Part shown: piece after piece, positions 25,318-36,723 of the stretch
Numbering within the stretch: position 1 is the stretch's first letter
Layout of the letters: the number at the start of each line of letters is the position of its first letter
Assembly (NCBI GenBank): GCA_016808115.1
Contig: JAEQBH010004541.1
Coordinates: 166,541-230,540 of the forward strand
Reading direction: 5' to 3'
Length of the DNA stretch: 64,000 nucleotides
From: Tetrastigma voinierianum
Lineage: Eukaryota; Streptophyta; Magnoliopsida; Vitales; Vitaceae
Program-made: the position numbers and the translations under genes
The notes under the pieces: generated by a model
Database searches by the model: none
What the model saw: only the letters and a program-made list of their open reading frames with translations
What the model was told of the DNA's origin: nothing

Positions 25318-25764
25318 ATGGAGCATAGAAGAGGTGGATTAGGAGGTTGCGGTGGTTTGTTAGTTCTGGGATATGTTTTATGTTTCGCCAACGCTCGGAG
25401 ACTTGAGATGATTTTTGGTGAGGGAGTCTCCATTCATCGATCAGGACCGTCCCCTAATAGAAGTTTTGAAAGGCCACCTCCACCTCCCACAAAACTCAGG
25501 TTCGGATTGCTGCCAAAGGGAGTCCCTATTCCTCCATCAGGACCATCCAATAGAACTTCTGATACTCCTGATACTCCACCGCCTAGCAAAACTTCAAGGT
25601 TCGGAATGCTGCCAAAGGGAGTCCCCATTCCTCCATCAGGACCGTCCAATAGAATTAATCCACCACCTACGCAAACTAAGGTTCGGAATGCACTAAGGGA
25701 GTCCTATTCCTCATACATGGACCTTGTGGAACTTCAGATATTCCGCCTCCCCCCCACAGTGTAA
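25318..25764 (+). CDS. Multi-motif IDA-like (IDL) secreted peptide precursor, U1
   Basis: A 148-residue precursor. Residues 1-26 form a signal peptide: charged MEHRR, a Gly/Leu/Val core and likely cleavage after CFANA. The body carries repeated IDA/EPIP-type motifs: residues 33-48 (divergent, FGEGVSIHRSGPSPNR), 62-79 (FGLLPKGVPIPPSGPSNR) and 95-112 (FGMLPKGVPIPPSGPSNR). Proline-rich linkers (PPPPPTK, DTPPPSK, NPPPTQTK) separate them. The dodecamer at 103-114, PIPPSGPSNRIN, agrees with the known IDA peptide PIPPSAPSKRHN at 9 of 12 positions, including the terminal Asn. A fourth motif at about 25,679-25,740 is read out of frame after a small indel, giving an unrelated C-terminus. Known IDA peptides are cut from secreted precursors, perceived by HAESA-type receptor kinases and control organ separation; the same role here is inference. 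The ATG has A at -3 and G at +4. No intron is needed. Confidence 0.8.
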   Translation: MEHRRGGLGGCGGLLVLGYVLCFANARRLEMIFGEGVSIHRSGPSPNRSFERPPPPPTKLRFGLLPKGVPIPPSGPSNRTSDTPDTPPPSKTSRFGMLPKGVPIPPSGPSNRINPPPTQTKVRNALRESYSSYMDLVELQIFRLPPTV

Positions 25765-28247
25765 CAAAGTGATAGATAATGTCACACCTACTAAAATAAA
25801 AGCTAAAATAAAAGCGCTTTCTTTCTCTTTTTATTTTCTTCCATTTATACCAGGGTTAGTTTTACATGTTAATGCTCCTTACATTTTGAGAAGCACTTTC
25901 ACTTTTTTATGTTACATATTCATACATTCATTTGTAATTGTAGCATACGCGGTGTTTCCCCCACCTCATACCCTAGGTGTTTATCAGAGCTCAGGGCCCT
26001 TTTATGCCCAAGGTGACCACTACTATGTCTTGTTTTACCTAACTGGAACCTCCTTCCACCGGGCATGGTTAAAAACTGCCCCAGAGTCGTCTCCATCTTG
26101 AGCCTCATTCTTGTGAAGTCGGATACTAAATACAATACCCTCTAATGAATTGGTAAATCGGATGACTCGATCAAGTTCGAGGTTTTCGATGAATCGAATC
26201 AAGTTTCAAGTTGAATGTAGAAGACTTGATCCAAAAATTGCTTGTTGGGTACGTTGAATATCCCATAGAGGAAAGGGGGAGAAAGGGAAGGAGAGAAGAC
26301 TTTGAGTTTAAAAACCTAAAAATTATCTTTATTTTAAATATATATTATCTAATGAAAATAAATATAAAATATATTTGATAAAATAACATGATTTTGGATT
26401 TTTAAAATTTTCAAATTATCTGTTTAAATAAATATAAATTAACGGGGTTTTACTTTACGGGGGTTGTTTTTTTAAATTACTTCAAACATGTATTTATTTT
26501 TTAAAAATTATTTTATTAAATGTAAAAGTATTTATATTATAAAATAAACTTTCTATTATTATTTCTAGAAATTTTAAATATTAAATAAAAATATAAGATA
26601 AAAATTAAATTTATTTCTTTTTTTTATTTTAATCTTTAACATGAAATGATAAATAAAAAGTTTTAAATCTATCTCAATACACTTTATGACATGAAAAAAT
26701 TATTATATATATTAATTAATTTTTAGATCCAAGACCTTCTACGTACACATATTCAAGTTATAAACAATTCTTTTATCAAATTCTTGTTATGAAATGTTAT
26801 TCTAATTTCTATGTTCATTGCGCAAATGATGATGATTTTGAATTTGTTGTAATTCAGCACATAATGAATTATTGTATTCTAAATCTTTAATAAAAATCTT
26901 TACAAATCCCCTTAATAAAATCTTGCATATTTCAAATAAATATTTTCTAATTTTATCAAATCATAATTCTGCAAAAGTTAACTATTGAGAATAGGTGTAT
27001 TAAATATAAGATATTTTTATTTTAATAGATTTTGAAATTTGAACTCAAGATTTATTTTTCTAATAATTTATATAATATTTTATAATTTTTAAAACTTTTA
27101 ATTATATTATTTTCACACATTGAAATAGAGCTACGAATCCTCCTAGTCAATGATCGATCTTTGTGGCTTTGGAGGTATGCCCTCCCAGGACCAGTGTGCT
27201 CCTTATCCTTTTCGTGTTTGTCAGAGATGAGGCCACAGTTTTTCAAGCGCCTCGCAAAACTTGTTTCCTCCATCGGGGCCAGTCCAGTAAACTACCAGTC
27301 TAGCCTGATTTCGCCCTGATCAAGTTTGGGATACGAGAACACACATTACTCCAAATATGAGGCTTTTGTTTTTTATTTATACGTTATTCCTTATTGATCC
27401 TTGTTACTATTTATATTTCATACCAAGACTTTTGAATAAAATAAAACACATTCTCTCTTTGTTCCTACTCTTATTCCATTTATATTATGAAATATGATAT
27501 TAAACCATTTATGATTTTGTATCAGGTCACATGTTTTACAACTTGATAGAAATAAATTACATTAAAAAAATCACAACCTATATTTTTTTGTTGAGATTAA
27601 ATATGTCTAAAAAGTGTCTTATATTATATATTATTAATATAAATATATTAATATATCTTTTCATATCTATATTATATCACATTGTATTTTATAATTTAAA
27701 TATAGTATTATAAATTTTTTATTTCTGATCAGTTCAGCAATATCATGGTTTTTATATTTTGTAAGCTTCATAATCAAATCAAAACTAGTAAAGTCGATTC
27801 GATTAATCTATTTTCGCTTTGGTCTCAGTTCGATTTACGTTGATTTTTCGCATAATCGAGGCTACAAGGAAAGGTATTATTATTTAACTGGCAATAATTA
27901 ATTATTATTAATTCATATTAATTTATCAAATCATTAATAAAATTATAATTTAATTATAGATACGATTAACCCTCTAGAATAATTTACTTATAGCATCTAT
28001 TTTGCTCGACCAAACACTTAAAGCAATATTAGGTTTCAAATGCCTTCGGATCAGGTTCAAGTGGAAAGAGGATGAGTGTCTGAAGTCAAATTCAAGTACA
28101 CTGTAAGCAAATATTTTCAAAAAAAAAGTATTTACTTAAGAACATTATATTAGAACAATGTATTTTGAAGTAAATATCTTTCTTTTAAGAAAGTAGTTGT
28201 ATAAATATAGTACAGCGTTATCTTATCAAATTCATTGAGGTTCTTTT
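25765..28247. other. Spacer downstream of the U1 IDL gene
   Basis: Conserved in U2 (43,216-45,715) and U3 (54,313-56,799). The first 350 bp contain a GC-richer block (GGGCCCTTTTATGCCC and CCCACCTCATACC words); the ORF crossing it is not conserved in frame. AT-rich sequence follows. At about 27,130-27,340 a second GC-richer block contains CCTCGCAAAACTT and TTTCCTCCATCGGGGCC, resembling the IDL repeat. From 27,340 to 28,247 nothing coding is seen. Confidence 0.55.
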
Positions 28248-29519
28248 GAATTATATTCTCTTGTAAAACTTTGTCAACGAAAAGTCCTTGGAAATATTTT
28301 ATATTTGATACATTAACAAACTCTTAATTTATTAGACAAAAAATATAACATAATTTACTTCTATTTTATCATTATTATATTTTTTTTTTTTTTTGGTTCT
28401 GTTCCGTAGCATTTTCCTTTGTCCCTCTCTATTAGTCTACGATACAAATTTATATATGACCTCCATTGGGTTGAAATAGAATCATAGTAAACCTTAAACT
28501 CTATAAGAGGCAGTACAATATTTATATCTGAATAAACAAGATCATGATGATATGTAAAAAAATTATTATTATTTTTTTTTTGAAAGAGGTATTTTTATTT
28601 CAGTAAAACCTATATCAAAGGGGTTAAGGCTTCAGTGACATAAAGAATGGAGGGTTACAAAGTCCCAATGGAGACAAATTTATTAAGGAACGTATTACTA
28701 TAATGTATTCCAAAGTAAATAGATGTAAAGAAAAGGGTATTTTTATTTATTTAATAAAAAAGGTTTTTTTAAAGTATAATAATTTTATTAATTCAAATTT
28801 ACAATATCAACAAATCCAAAATCCAAATAGCTAAAAACCATAAATGAAATAATATCTAGGTTAATAGTATAATAAATTTGCATAATCCTGAATTTTTGAT
28901 AATATGAGTAAAGCTGATATTCACGACTCGAGTTCTTAATAGCCAGCGATCCATAATTTGATATTTTTGACTTATCAAATCAGCTTTACCTATAGTCTGC
29001 GGCACTTAAATAAAACGTCGCAACAAGATGATGAAAAACATCATGTCATAACAAGCCAACAACAAACCAAGTACAACAATAAGACAACGACAACATGAAA
29101 AAACAAGATAAGACATATATCTTTGTGGAAGAATTTTATTGAGCAATAAAATGAAAAATATCACGAGAGGAGTATGTATTAATAAAATAGTGACAACACG
29201 AGAAAACAAGATAAGACTTACATCTTTGTGAAAAAACCACTTTATTAAGTAAGAAAGTGAAAGAAGAAGATGCACATTATGGATGATTTCAAGCCCAAAA
29301 ATGGCAAAAATCAGCCCGTCTTTGAGAAAAATGGAGTTGAAGAAGCGAGGTGAAAGAAAATTAGAGGAGGGGCAACTATGGTTTTATTAGGTTTTTTGAA
29401 AAGAGATAAATTTATTGATTCATGTTAGCAAAACATTTGATGTGTTACAAAATCAAAAGTGTTAAAACCTTTAGAGAATGGCGCAACATCCAAGTTAAAG
29501 AAAAAAAAACGGCTCAAGG
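28248..29519. repeat. U1 copy of the pre-LTR module
   Basis: Non-coding AT-rich module shared by all four units. This copy has an empty MITE site near 28,505 and retains about 70 bp before the LTR (GTGTTAAAACCTTTAGAGAATGG region) that are missing in U0 and U2. The minus-strand ORFs at 29,006-29,275 and 29,425-29,786 follow from composition and are not conserved. Confidence 0.65.
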
Positions 29520-31577
29520 TGTAACAACAAAATTCACAGACTGATTTATAACATGTTTGGGGTATGTAAGTAAATGTATATTTTTCGAATAAAATAATGT
29601 TAAAAATAAAATAAGCAAACCAGAAATTAATACAAAAGTCGAGGGTAAATTGGTAAATTGCCAATTAAGTTTAAATGACATAAGAACAAAAGATTGTATG
29701 CCAAGTAGGAATTTGAATAAAGTGGAAATTGCAAATAGAAGTTTAGGGGACCAAAAAATGCAAAAAAGGAAAAATATTAAAATCAAATGAGATAAGACCG
29801 AAATAAATATATCATTTTGGTCTTTGAGGTGAGCAAAAAACGGATAGGGAGAAAAAGAAAGAGAAGAGGGAAGAGGGAAGAAGAAGAAGAGGAGAAGAGA
29901 AGGGAAGAAGATAAAGAGATCAAGGTATGAAATTTGTTAAGTTTTGTATGGAACTTGTATGGAAACTATGATTTTGGTATGGATTATTGGACTTTTGGAC
30001 TTTGTATGGAATTGTTTGATGAAGAAGAAACCATAAACCCTTTTTTTTTTTTTTTTTTTTTTTAATGAATTTGGGTCTAAAAGAACCCTACTTGATATAT
30101 TGGTTGTGTTTTGGAGTTGGGTTAGTTGATTGTAATCCTCAATTGAGGAATATTTGTATTAAGGAAATATTAGGGTTTTAGGGGGAGATCTTTGTCAAAA
30201 TTTCTTCAACCCGGATGGTCATAATTTGTTGTTTGAACTCCGTTTCGGATGTTCTTGGGCTCTATAAATCCCTTTGAGTCTAGAATCCATCCATATATAG
30301 CTTGATAATATTGGAACTCATATTAGGTCCATAACTCACGAAAATAGTAGGCCTATTAGGTTCATAGTGATCCTTGTTCATGGAAGCCTCGACTTGGATG
30401 GTCGTAATTTAACACGTCAGGACACTCAGTTTCGAATGTTCTTGGACTCTATGGAAAAACCTTTGAGTCTAAAATCCATTCATATATAGCTTGATGAAAT
30501 TGGAATGATAGTAAATAGCTCATAAGCATACATGGTAACCATAGTTATTCATGTATATAATGAGATATGAAAATGCAAAGATACTAATAAATGATTGTAA
30601 GTATACGCATATGATTCTGGATGACAATAATTATTAGAATGAGATAATATCTTAAACATAAAATACACATGGATTATCTGCTGAACACGGTAGAGGGATA
30701 GATGGACATGCGCAGTAGGGAAAACAGTCTGCGACCTCTTGATCGGGTGGCCTCGTTTGGGGTCCATTATAGATAGCCTTTAGGCCCATATAGATGGTCA
30801 TTGTCTCGTATAATGATATGTAGCCTTCGGGCCCTTATAGAGGTTATTGTCTCGTATTATGATAACAACGCCTTCGGGCCCTTATAGATCATTGTTTCGT
30901 GCAGTGAGTCTGACGCCAGGCCCTTATGGTTTCATTTATCCACTTAAGGTTTATGCGGGCATGAAACATAAAACAAATGACAGATATGACGTATTAAATG
31001 ATGATATGATAAAGAAGCATAGCACCGCTATCACGATGACAAAAATATATTGTGAAAACGAAATATGAAGCAAAGTGTAAAATGATAAGAAATGAAACAT
31101 GGTATGATAAGTAAATATGAAATATGTATAAGCATGTTAAATGATATAATATGTTAGATGTGTATATGGCTGTATAGAAGTGTCATGACCCTTATTAGGT
31201 CATCCATATGTATTAATTCCCACTATGCTATAAACAGCATGGAGTGTTTCATCCATGTAGGTCACGGGGAGAGCGGCGAAGTGGGACCTCCACATCGGCC
31301 AACCAAGGCTTGACACACTACTAGGTGCCCACTAAAGACCTTTGAGTGCATTTTTTGTATATGTCTTGTTTTGTAAACAATGTAAATGTGTAAATGTTGA
31401 ACACTTCCATATATGGAGCTTGTATATATTTACATGTCAGTTTGCTACGAGAATATAGTACAAGTTAAAATATTTAACATTATATAGATAAAGGAATAAA
31501 CAAAAAGTTATAGTATATAAAATAAAATAAAATGACACCCTCGCCGACACGAGTTAATGCTTGCGGTTAGGGCGTCA
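29520..31577 (+). repeat. 5' LTR of the deleted gypsy element, U1
   Basis: It begins TGTAACAAC (TGTAACACC in other copies) and ends at GGCGTCA, about 2,058 bp. It contains the purine-rich GAAGAGG tract near 29,850-29,920, a long poly-T (about 30,040-30,062), repeated ATCCATCCATATATAGCTTGAT blocks and a minisatellite at 30,775-30,930. The degraded PBS (TGATATCATAACTG) follows at about 31,585. Confidence 0.82.
30775..30930 (+). repeat. 47-bp minisatellite inside the gypsy LTR
   Basis: Units begin with GCCTTCGGGCCCTTATAG or close variants at 30,775, 30,822, 30,870 and 30,914 and continue with a TTGTCTCGTATAATGATAAC-type segment. Related arrays are in U3 (59,345-59,515), U2 (48,380-48,545) and, shortened, U0 (2,600-2,710). 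The unit number differs between copies. Confidence 0.75.
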
Positions 31578-33537
31578 CGATTTAATGATATCATAACTGT
31601 TTGAGTTTGGAAGAAGTCTTAGATTAAGCATGTATCTACATAGTAATGTGTTGGCCTAATGCGGATGTTCCAATTTTGTATATTGTCAATAATGGATTGG
31701 TTATCCAAACATAGGGCCATAGTTGATTGTGATAAGAAAATAGTCACCTTAAAATGTCGCGACCTATGGAAGTACCGGTACGGTGTCAGGTCGAACGATA
31801 CGAGTTATTTCAACTATGAAAGCAGGCGTTTTAAGAAAGGTTATGAAGCCTTTTTGGCTTTGATCCTTGACTCAAAAGAGAGCAAGTGAATTTGAAAATA
31901 TTCACTGTGATTAGGGGGTTCACTGATGTATTTCAGAGATTCTGGGAGTACCACTGAAGACAAGTGGATCTCCATTGAAGTTCTTGAGGAGCGACTCTGT
32001 TTGAGGCACCCTATCGTATGGCTCCAAGCGGGCGAAGAGTTGAAGACTAAACTACGGGAGCTATTGGATAAGAGGGTTTCATGGGCCTAGTGTCTCACCT
32101 TGGGATGCGTCGATTTATTTGTTAAGAAAGAAAGATGGCACTATGGATGTGCATCGGTGCTCCGACGAATCAATAAGGTGACGATTAACAAGTACCCATT
32201 CTTGAAAAATCAAAAGATCTTTTTGATCAATTAAAAGGAGCGGATGTCTTTTCGATATTATCAGTTGAGTAAAGGAAGTGATATTACGAATCTCGCGTTT
32301 TAGAACCCAGATATAGCCGTTTATGAGTTTTGGTAATGTCATTTGGGACTAATGCTGCCGACAACATTCATGGATTTAATGAATAAGGTATTCCGACCCT
32401 ATGTGGATCGGTTGTAGTGGTGCATATTGATGACATCTTGGTGTATCTTGGGATGCCTGAAAACATGAACAACATTTAGAAATAGTCTGGAGACTTCAGA
32501 GAAAAGGGTTTATATGCTAAAAACCAACAAATGTGATTTTTGGCTAAAGGAAGTTTCCTTCTTAGGCCATATTGTGTCAGCGGAGGGTATAAGAGTTGAC
32601 CCTACAAAGATTGAGGTCGTTGTGAATTGGAAACCACCTCGAAATGTAACCGAGGTGAGAAGTTTCTTAGGCCTAGCAGGTTATTATAGAAGATTTGTGA
32701 GAGGCTTTTCGTCACCGCTCTCCACATCACCCGAGTTACTCGGGAAAGGAATAAAAGTTTGAGTGGATAGAAAAATGTCGAATAGTTTGAATAGTTGAAA
32801 GGGATCTTTGGTTGAAGCACCGGTATTGATCACGACCTACTTTGGGGAAAAGAGAATACCTTGTATGGTGATACTTTGGAAGGCATTGGTTTGGAATGCG
32901 TATTGATGCAAGATGGGAAAGTGGTGGCTTATGCTTCCGGATAGTTAGGCTTGACATGAACAAAACTATCCCACTCATGAGATTCTAGAGTTAAGCATTT
33001 GTAGTGTTCGCTTTGAAAGAATTTGGTGACACTATTTATATGGAGAAAAATATAAATTTTGCGATCTTAAGAGTGCGTATTTGCTAACTGAAGGACTTGA
33101 ACTTGAGAACCGTCATTTGGTTTGAATTGTTTAAAGATTATGATTGTATAATTAATTACCAAGGGAAAGCAAATGTAGTGACGGATGCAGCGAGTAGGAA
33201 AATGATTTGCTTTGTCTTTGAAAGATAGTGGCCCGGAGATTTGATTACGATGAAGCCTTGTTAGCTCCCGATTGAAGTTATCTTAGGATTTGAAGCAAAT
33301 GATAGTAAATGCTCGAGAAAAGATGATGCCAAGTTACAAGAGATAGTGCGGAGTTAGTCGTGCGGAGACAAGACTAATTATGCCATAGATGAAATTGGAG
33401 GTTTATGGTAAAAGAACAGATTATGTATACCGAATGTTATGGATTTGAGAAAGAAGAATTAACAATGAGGGTACAGTACCCTCAGCTTTTCAGTTTAAGT
33501 AATTTCGAGAACGAAATTTATTTAAGGGGGGGAGAGT
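31578..33537 (+). pseudogene. Gypsy pol remnant, U1 (PR end, RT, RNase H, integrase start)
   Basis: The best-preserved internal region of this family, yet broken. Immediately after the PBS comes the protease-RT linker MDWLSKHRAIVDCDKKIV (31,692-31,746), then the RRFKKGYEAFLALILDS stretch. The RT palm has the catalytic IDDILVY at about 32,426-32,446. The thumb is readable at 32,514-32,762, with FLGHIVSAEGIRVDPTKIE and RSFLGLAGYYRRF. RNase H runs from about 32,810 to 33,210, and the integrase zinc-finger start resembles NRLCIPNVMDLRKEE near 33,410-33,470. The PPT AAGGGGGGGAGAG lies at 33,524-33,536. Gag, most of protease and the integrase core are absent. The element could not have moved on its own, and the shared deletion in all copies means it was lost before the array formed. 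Confidence 0.85.
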
Positions 33538-34072
33538 TGTAACACCCTAAATTATACACTGACAGTTTTATAACATGTTTAGGGTATAATAAAAGTAAAT
33601 GTATATTTTTTCAAAATAAAATAATGCTAAAAATAAAATAAGCAAAACCAGAAATTAATACAAAAGTCAAGGAGTAAATTAGTAAATTGCCAATTAAGGA
33701 CCCAAATGACATAGAACAAAGATTGTATACCAAGTAGGAATTTGAATAAATGGAAGTGAAAATAGAAGGGAGTTTGGGGACCAAAAATGCAAAAAGGAAA
33801 AATATTAAAATCAAATAAGGATAAGACCAAAATAAATATCTCATTTTGGTCTTTGGGTATAGGCAAAAATGGATAGGGAGAAAGAAGAGAAGAAGGAAGA
33901 AAGAGAAGAAGAGGAGAAAGAGAAAGAGATCGAGTATGGAATTTGTTAAGTTTTGTATGGAACTTGTATGGAAACTATGATTTTGGTATGGATTATTGGA
34001 CTTTTGGACTTTTGTATGGAATTGTTTGATGATGAAGGAAACCATAAACCATTTTTATGAATTTGGGTCCTA
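33538..34072 (+). repeat. Truncated 3' LTR of the U1 gypsy element
   Basis: It begins TGTAACACCCTAAATTATAC right after the PPT and follows the 5' LTR for about 535 bp, through the purine-rich tract and the CCATAAACC block. It then switches to copia pol at ATTTGGGTCCTAAG|TCAAAATTTATAGAC. The missing 1.5 kb explains the lack of a right-hand target duplication. Confidence 0.8.
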
Positions 34073-35327
34073 AGTCAAAATTTATAGACATCAAATTCCT
34101 AGTTGATAAAGAAAGGGTTAGTGGACTTATATCTATAGAGCACATTGGAATGAAACTAATGAACAGATCAAAACGACTAAGGGATTACCACCCAAGGTCT
34201 TTCATGAGCACACTGCTCATATGGGTGTGGTTTCTCTTCAAGATGTGTCGTTTTAGTGGGAGTTTGTATTTTAGATGCTTTTTAGATACTTTTGTTATGG
34301 ATATTATGGATTTTAAGGTTATTTCTTCTAGATAAAGTATTCAGTTTTCATCCACTTTGATTTTGTATGGTTTGATCTCACTAAGGTTTAAGGAGGACCA
34401 GTTGGAAATAGGCATGTTGAGATCACATTGCATAAATTTATGCTACATCCACACTTGATCTCTGTCATTAGTTACATTGATATATGTGATCATTGATGGG
34501 TCCAGTTACGAAATATGTAACGACGATCACTTTGGTTCTATATTGGTGTGGTTAATGGACAAGATTGTTAATGTATATAAAGTTTTGATAGCAAAACTCA
34601 TGAGCTCATAAAGTATAATTCACGTTTATAAATTACATATATAGCCCAAGTGGGAGATTGTTGAAGTAAAATCGAATATATGGGCTGATATATTAAATAA
34701 ATGTGAATTATAGGCTATCAAATAAAGTTAGGCTAATTAAAGTGATTAATTTAAGTTTTGGGGCCTTAATTAATATATTATAAAGTGTGGGCATGAATGT
34801 GTAGAGACAAGCGTAATTTCTATTTTTATGATGGGTTAAAATAGAAATTGGGAACAATCGTATTGTTCATATGCAGACCACGGAGTGGTTATAAATAGGG
34901 TCATGGTTCCCAGGATCACAATAGGTTTTCTTTATTCGATTCCCATTGTCGAGAGAGAAATATTAGACACAAAACTAGTGTAGATCTGGAAGATCATAAA
35001 GCCTCAGACTCAGATTCAAATATCTCAATATTTTGTCATGGATTCAGGTACGCTTCAGTAAATCCTTTATTTTGATTCTTGATGATTTAATATGAATGTT
35101 CTGTTTTTGTGTGGTACTTTTCACATAATTTTTAGATCTCTCGAAATACAGAGATGAAAAGAAAATCTCAAAAGGTGGGAGTAAGGGAAGAAGAAAGATC
35201 AAGATACAAAGTGAGAGGATGAGTTAGAAGAAGATCAAAGTTGGGTGGGGGAAGAAGAAATATGAGATAGAGCTACAAGAGGGTTGGAGAAGAACATCAA
35301 CATGTGAAGTGAGGGAAGAGAAGAAGA
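34073..35327 (+). pseudogene. Ty1/copia 3' end fragment, U1
   Basis: It starts inside RNase H: KFIDIKFLVDKERVSG, then a block resembling IEHIGTNSMIADPLTKGLPPKVFHEHTAHMG, partly out of frame (34,073-34,230). A 3' untranslated stretch follows, then the PPT AAGTGGGAGATTG (34,648-34,660) and an LTR beginning TGTTGAAGTAAAATCG at 34,659. The LTR end was not located. The last 200 bp are a purine-rich GAAGAAG tract shared by all units. No integrase or RT of this element is present, so only its right end was captured. Confidence 0.7.
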
Positions 35328-35425
35328 ATCATGGGGTGGTTGTTAGGGCATTACATGGGTTTTTGGAGGAAGAGTGTCACTTAAATTTTTACTCCTTTAG
35401 CCAATCCTTAGTCGGTCGAGGGAAC

Positions 35426-35644
35426 TAGAGTGGCAATTCGGGTGACAGTTTGGGCTAGGCTAGCGCCGTCGAGTCGGGCCAAGTGGCTGGGTTTTGAGCA
35501 AAAAATATAGCGGGTGGTAGAGATTGCCTTATAAAGCCTAAAAAATTGGCCTTCGGTAGAGACGATAAATTAACGACCCATTTCGGCTGGTGAGGTGGGC
35601 TGAGAGCTAGCCTAATAAGACGGGGCCCAAATTATCACCTCTGA
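35426..35644. mobile_element. hAT-type MITE, U2 copy
   Basis: Same element and site as 24,557-24,785. The left end reads TAGAGTGGCAATT and the right end AATTATCACCTCTGA, followed by the target duplication GTCGAGAC at 35,645-35,652. The left duplication is damaged (GTCGAGGGAAC). Confidence 0.75.
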
Positions 35645-35652
35645 GTCGAGAC

Positions 35653-36190
35653 CAAAAATGAAGAAAGGACCCCCAAAGTTTGAATTATTCTCAATTAGTT
35701 AAAATATAAACCTAATTAAAGAAGATGAGAAAATGAAATTATTCATATCAATTTTTTCCTAATATATAAATGGTAAATATCTATATTTACTTTATTTAAA
35801 ATTATTTTTTCCATATATGTATTTACCTTTCTAGAAAACTATTCCACTTTCTTAGAAAGCAGAGTTTTGAAAAAATATAATAATAAGAATATGATTAGAT
35901 TATGATACATATAATTACTAAATATCTATATTCATTTATTATAAAAAAAATTCATCTTTAATTGTATTTCTCATTCTATAAAACTTATTCCACTTTTCTA
36001 AAAAAGGTGTTTAAACTTGTAAGGGTAAAAAATTAAGACCCGGGATTATAATACCATAATAGAGAGATTGGTAAATATCAATATCCATAAAATTTAAATA
36101 TTACATGTTTTATATTTATCTTTCTAAAGCTTTATTCCAAATTATATAAGGATAATCAGAAGATCAAAAGGAGTGGAAGAACAAATAGGG
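35653..36190 (+). promoter_or_regulatory. Presumed upstream region of the U2 IDL copy
   Basis: It matches 24,794-25,317 closely, including the AAACTTATTCCA words and the purine-rich leader before the ATG. Regulatory activity is inferred from position only. Confidence 0.3.
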
Positions 36191-36723
36191 ATGGAGCATA
36201 GAAAGAGGTGGATTAGGGAGAAGGGTTGCGGTGGTTTGTTAGTTGGGATATGTTTATGTTTACCGCCAGCGGCTCGGAGACTTGAGATGATTTTTGGTGT
36301 AGGGAGTCTCCATTCATGATCGGGGCAGATCCCACAATAGAAGTTTTGAAAGGCCACCTCACCTCCCATTGAAGCTGGGTTCGGAATGCGCGAAGGGAGT
36401 CGTTCCTCAGTCGGGACATCCAATAAAACTAATCCCAATAGAACCGTACTCTTAGCCTAGCAAAACTTCAAGGTTCGAATGCGCCAAAGGGAGTCCCCAT
36501 TCCTCCATCGGGACCGTCAATAGAACTAATCCACGGGAACCGATACTCCTTGCCTCGCAAAACTTAAGGTTCGAAATCTTTGTAAAGGGAGTCCCATTCC
36601 TCCATCGGGATGGATCAATAGAACTAATCCACCACCTGCAAACCTTCAAGGTTCGAATGCCTAAGGAGTAAAGGGAGTCCCTATTCCTCCCTTACAGATG
36701 AGTCGATGGAACTTAGGATACTC
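36191..36723 (+). pseudogene. IDL multi-motif gene copy, U2 (frameshifted, split by copia)
   Basis: The start MEHRKRWIRE shows an early frameshift against the U1 signal peptide. Five IDA-like repeats are recognisable at DNA level by their GGTTCGAATGC...AAAGGGAGTCCC...CCTCCATCGGGACC core: at about 36,292, 36,378, 36,471, 36,570 and 36,650. Each is hit by small indels, so no frame carries more than one motif. The fifth is cut at 36,723 by the copia element, and the last 25 bp and the stop are at 43,191-43,215. U1 has four repeats and this copy five. It is a pseudogene unless the indels are consensus errors, and the copia insertion would still remove the end. Confidence 0.75.

Larger units (their letters stand above)
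24457..35327 (+). repeat. Tandem unit U1 of the 11-kb array (complete)
   Basis: This is the reference copy of the unit: hAT MITE, multi-motif IDL gene, AT-rich spacer, pre-LTR module, deleted gypsy element and copia tail. Its start-to-start distance to U2 is 10,873 bp measured at the IDL ATG. U0, U2 and U3 carry the same parts in the same order and orientation. The edges given are arbitrary: they are the point where the CACTA element split the array. Confidence 0.85.

Noticed and set aside
25724..26101. 125-codon ORF with SSGPFYAQGDH, superficially like a PIP-type peptide core
   Set aside because: The spacing and residues do not fit the SGPSxxGxGH pattern. The ORF overlaps the end of the IDL gene, and U2 and U3 equivalents keep the DNA but not the frame or the motif.
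33611..34045. 144-codon Phe/Leu/Ser-rich minus-strand ORF
   Set aside because: It is antisense to the purine-rich tract of the gypsy LTR, and the same type of ORF appears opposite every copy of that tract.
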